Assembly: GCA_020444775.1 (NCBI GenBank)
Contig: JAGRHX010000875.1
Span: 1-5,841 of the forward strand
DNA: 5,841 nt
Source: Gammaproteobacteria bacterium
Lineage (GTDB): Bacteria > Pseudomonadota > Gammaproteobacteria > HK1
Direction of reading: 5' to 3'
The notes beneath the pieces are model-generated. The model had not been told where the DNA came from. It did not search any database and was given only the letters and a program-made list of their open reading frames with translations. The position numbers and the translations under genes were made by a program. Position 1 is the first letter of the stretch. The number at the start of each line of letters is the position of its first letter. Shown piece by piece: positions 4,911-5,841 of this stretch.

Positions 4911-5841
4911 CTATCGTTCCCCGCCCGCGACGTCTCGCCGGGCTCGGCGCGCGGCGCCGGTCGCGGCCACATCGACGCTCCGATCGTCGCCGCCCAGCAC
5001 CACCGCATAATCACGCAGCGCCGCCTGCACCGAGAGCACACCATCACGGACGTCGCGCAGCACCAGCTGCGGGTCTCGATCGAGTGGATCACCCCAGCCG
5101 CCGCCACCCGGCGTGTGCGCAATCATCCGCGCCGGACCGAGCCGGCGCACACCATATTTTGGTGGTATGAACTCGCCACCGTCGGCGACCGCGTCGTGCG
5201 GACGCACCCATTCCAGGCCGACCGCGCCATCGCGACCACCACAGATGCCATAGCCACTGGGCGTGTCCAGTCCTTCGGCGCGGAACGACCAGATGCAAGG
5301 CTCCAGCACGTCGGCCTCGTAGATCACACCACTGCCGCCGCGTCGCGCACCGGCGCCGGCCGCGTCGCTACGCATCTCGTGGCGCAGATAACGCACCGGA
5401 TACATCTGCTCGTGAAACTCCAGGTTCGGCAGGTCCAGTCCGCCAAGGGTTATCAGGTGCCCCATCTGGGCGAAGCCGTCGCGCTCCGCGGTCGCGCCGG
5501 GGGTGCCCATCGCGTGCCATTGGTACATCACCCAGGTCGAGCCATCGGCCTTGTGACCGGCGACGTGGCCGTGCATGGTCTTGCCCCAGCCGGCACAGGC
5601 GCGCGCCGGGTCGGCCTGGGCCAGGGCCCGCCACAGCGCGTGCACGATCTCGTGAGCGACGAACACCGTGTTCATGGTCATCGGCGCTGGCGGACGCGCG
5701 TTCACGATGCTGCCCTCGGGGGCAATGATGCGCACGCTCCGGTAGGTACCCTCGTTGCGTGGAATGCTCACGTCGAAGAAGGCGGACAGGGCCAGATAGA
5801 CCGCCGAGTAGGTGTTGGCGATCGAGCTGTTCTTGAAGCCG
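4911..5841 (-). CDS. Hydantoinase B/oxoprolinase family (HyuB) subunit, N-terminus outside window
   Basis: The frame is open from the right edge (first whole codon 5838-5840) to TAG at 4911-4913, giving 309 residues, a little over half of a family member. HyuB works with HyuA in ATP-dependent opening of hydantoin, 5-oxoproline or related lactam rings; relatives form acetone and acetophenone carboxylases. Visible family marks are NTYSAVYLALSAFFDVSIPRN at the entering end; GTYRSVRIIAPEGSIVN; RHEMRSDAAGAGARRGGSGVIYE, the Gly-rich core; and HTPGGGGWGDPLDRDPQLVLRDVRDG with AALRDYAVVL, the standard C-terminus. A GTG at 5771 could be misread as a start, but the family sequence continues unbroken upstream of it, so the gene is cut by the window rather than shortened. 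A hyuA-type gene is expected just beyond the edge. The downstream MFS gene begins 5 nt after the stop, indicating one transcript. Substrate unknown. Confidence 0.92.
   Translation of the reverse strand, partial: GFKNSSIANTYSAVYLALSAFFDVSIPRNEGTYRSVRIIAPEGSIVNARPPAPMTMNTVFVAHEIVHALWRALAQADPARACAGWGKTMHGHVAGHKADGSTWVMYQWHAMGTPGATAERDGFAQMGHLITLGGLDLPNLEFHEQMYPVRYLRHEMRSDAAGAGARRGGSGVIYEADVLEPCIWSFRAEGLDTPSGYGICGGRDGAVGLEWVRPHDAVADGGEFIPPKYGVRRLGPARMIAHTPGGGGWGDPLDRDPQLVLRDVRDGVLSVQAALRDYAVVLGGDDRSVDVAATGAARRARRDVAGGER

Noticed and set aside
3496..5010. Long plus-strand open frame of 504 codons opposite the MFS gene
   Set aside because: It is antisense to a clear 14-helix transporter. Its product is a low-complexity mix of Gln, His, Arg and Gly typical of a shadow frame in GC-rich DNA.
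4052..5122. Minus-strand open frame of 356 codons bridging the HyuB and MFS genes
   Set aside because: It overlaps both real genes in another frame on the same strand and shows only Arg/Ala/Gly-rich composition without membrane helices or motifs.

Overview
The window is high-GC DNA with strong G/C preference at codon third positions. It most likely comes from a Gram-negative proteobacterium, probably gamma- or betaproteobacterial. The best taxonomic clue is a full-length SbmA-type inner-membrane peptide transporter, a family of Gram-negative Proteobacteria. I cannot name the genus. There are no RNA genes, insertion sequences, integrases, CRISPR arrays or other signs of a mobile element. No gap between genes exceeds 150 bp.

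Plus-strand half (1-3309): the window opens inside the last 58 codons of a fumarylacetoacetate hydrolase (FAH) family enzyme, closest in feel to fumarylpyruvate hydrolase. A strong hairpin follows it at 188-223. Next come a luciferase-like flavin monooxygenase (323-1369), a small Nudix hydrolase (1437-1916) and an SbmA/BacA family peptide transporter (2053-3309). Each gene has its own upstream gap of 67-143 bp. They therefore read as a run of separately controlled co-directional genes rather than a tight operon.

Minus-strand half (3331-5841): a hydantoinase B/oxoprolinase (HyuB) subunit enters from the right edge with its N-terminus outside the window. Five bases after its stop comes a 14-helix DHA2-family major facilitator transporter. 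This pair looks like an operon, probably hyuA-hyuB-transporter, in which the permease moves the substrate or product of an ATP-dependent lactam/hydantoin-opening enzyme.

The two halves converge at 3309/3331 with only 21 bp between stop codons and no obvious intrinsic terminator.

The gene content is mostly familiar accessory metabolism and transport: ring-cleavage product hydrolysis, flavin oxygenation, nucleotide-type hydrolysis, peptide uptake and hydantoin-type hydrolysis. I found no clear undescribed system. The points most worth a second look are the two hairpins between the FAH gene and the monooxygenase, a tandem 13-bp repeat where a ribosome-binding site should be before the Nudix gene, the HyuB-MFS coupling, and an MFS loop 2-3 motif that has lost its usual charges.
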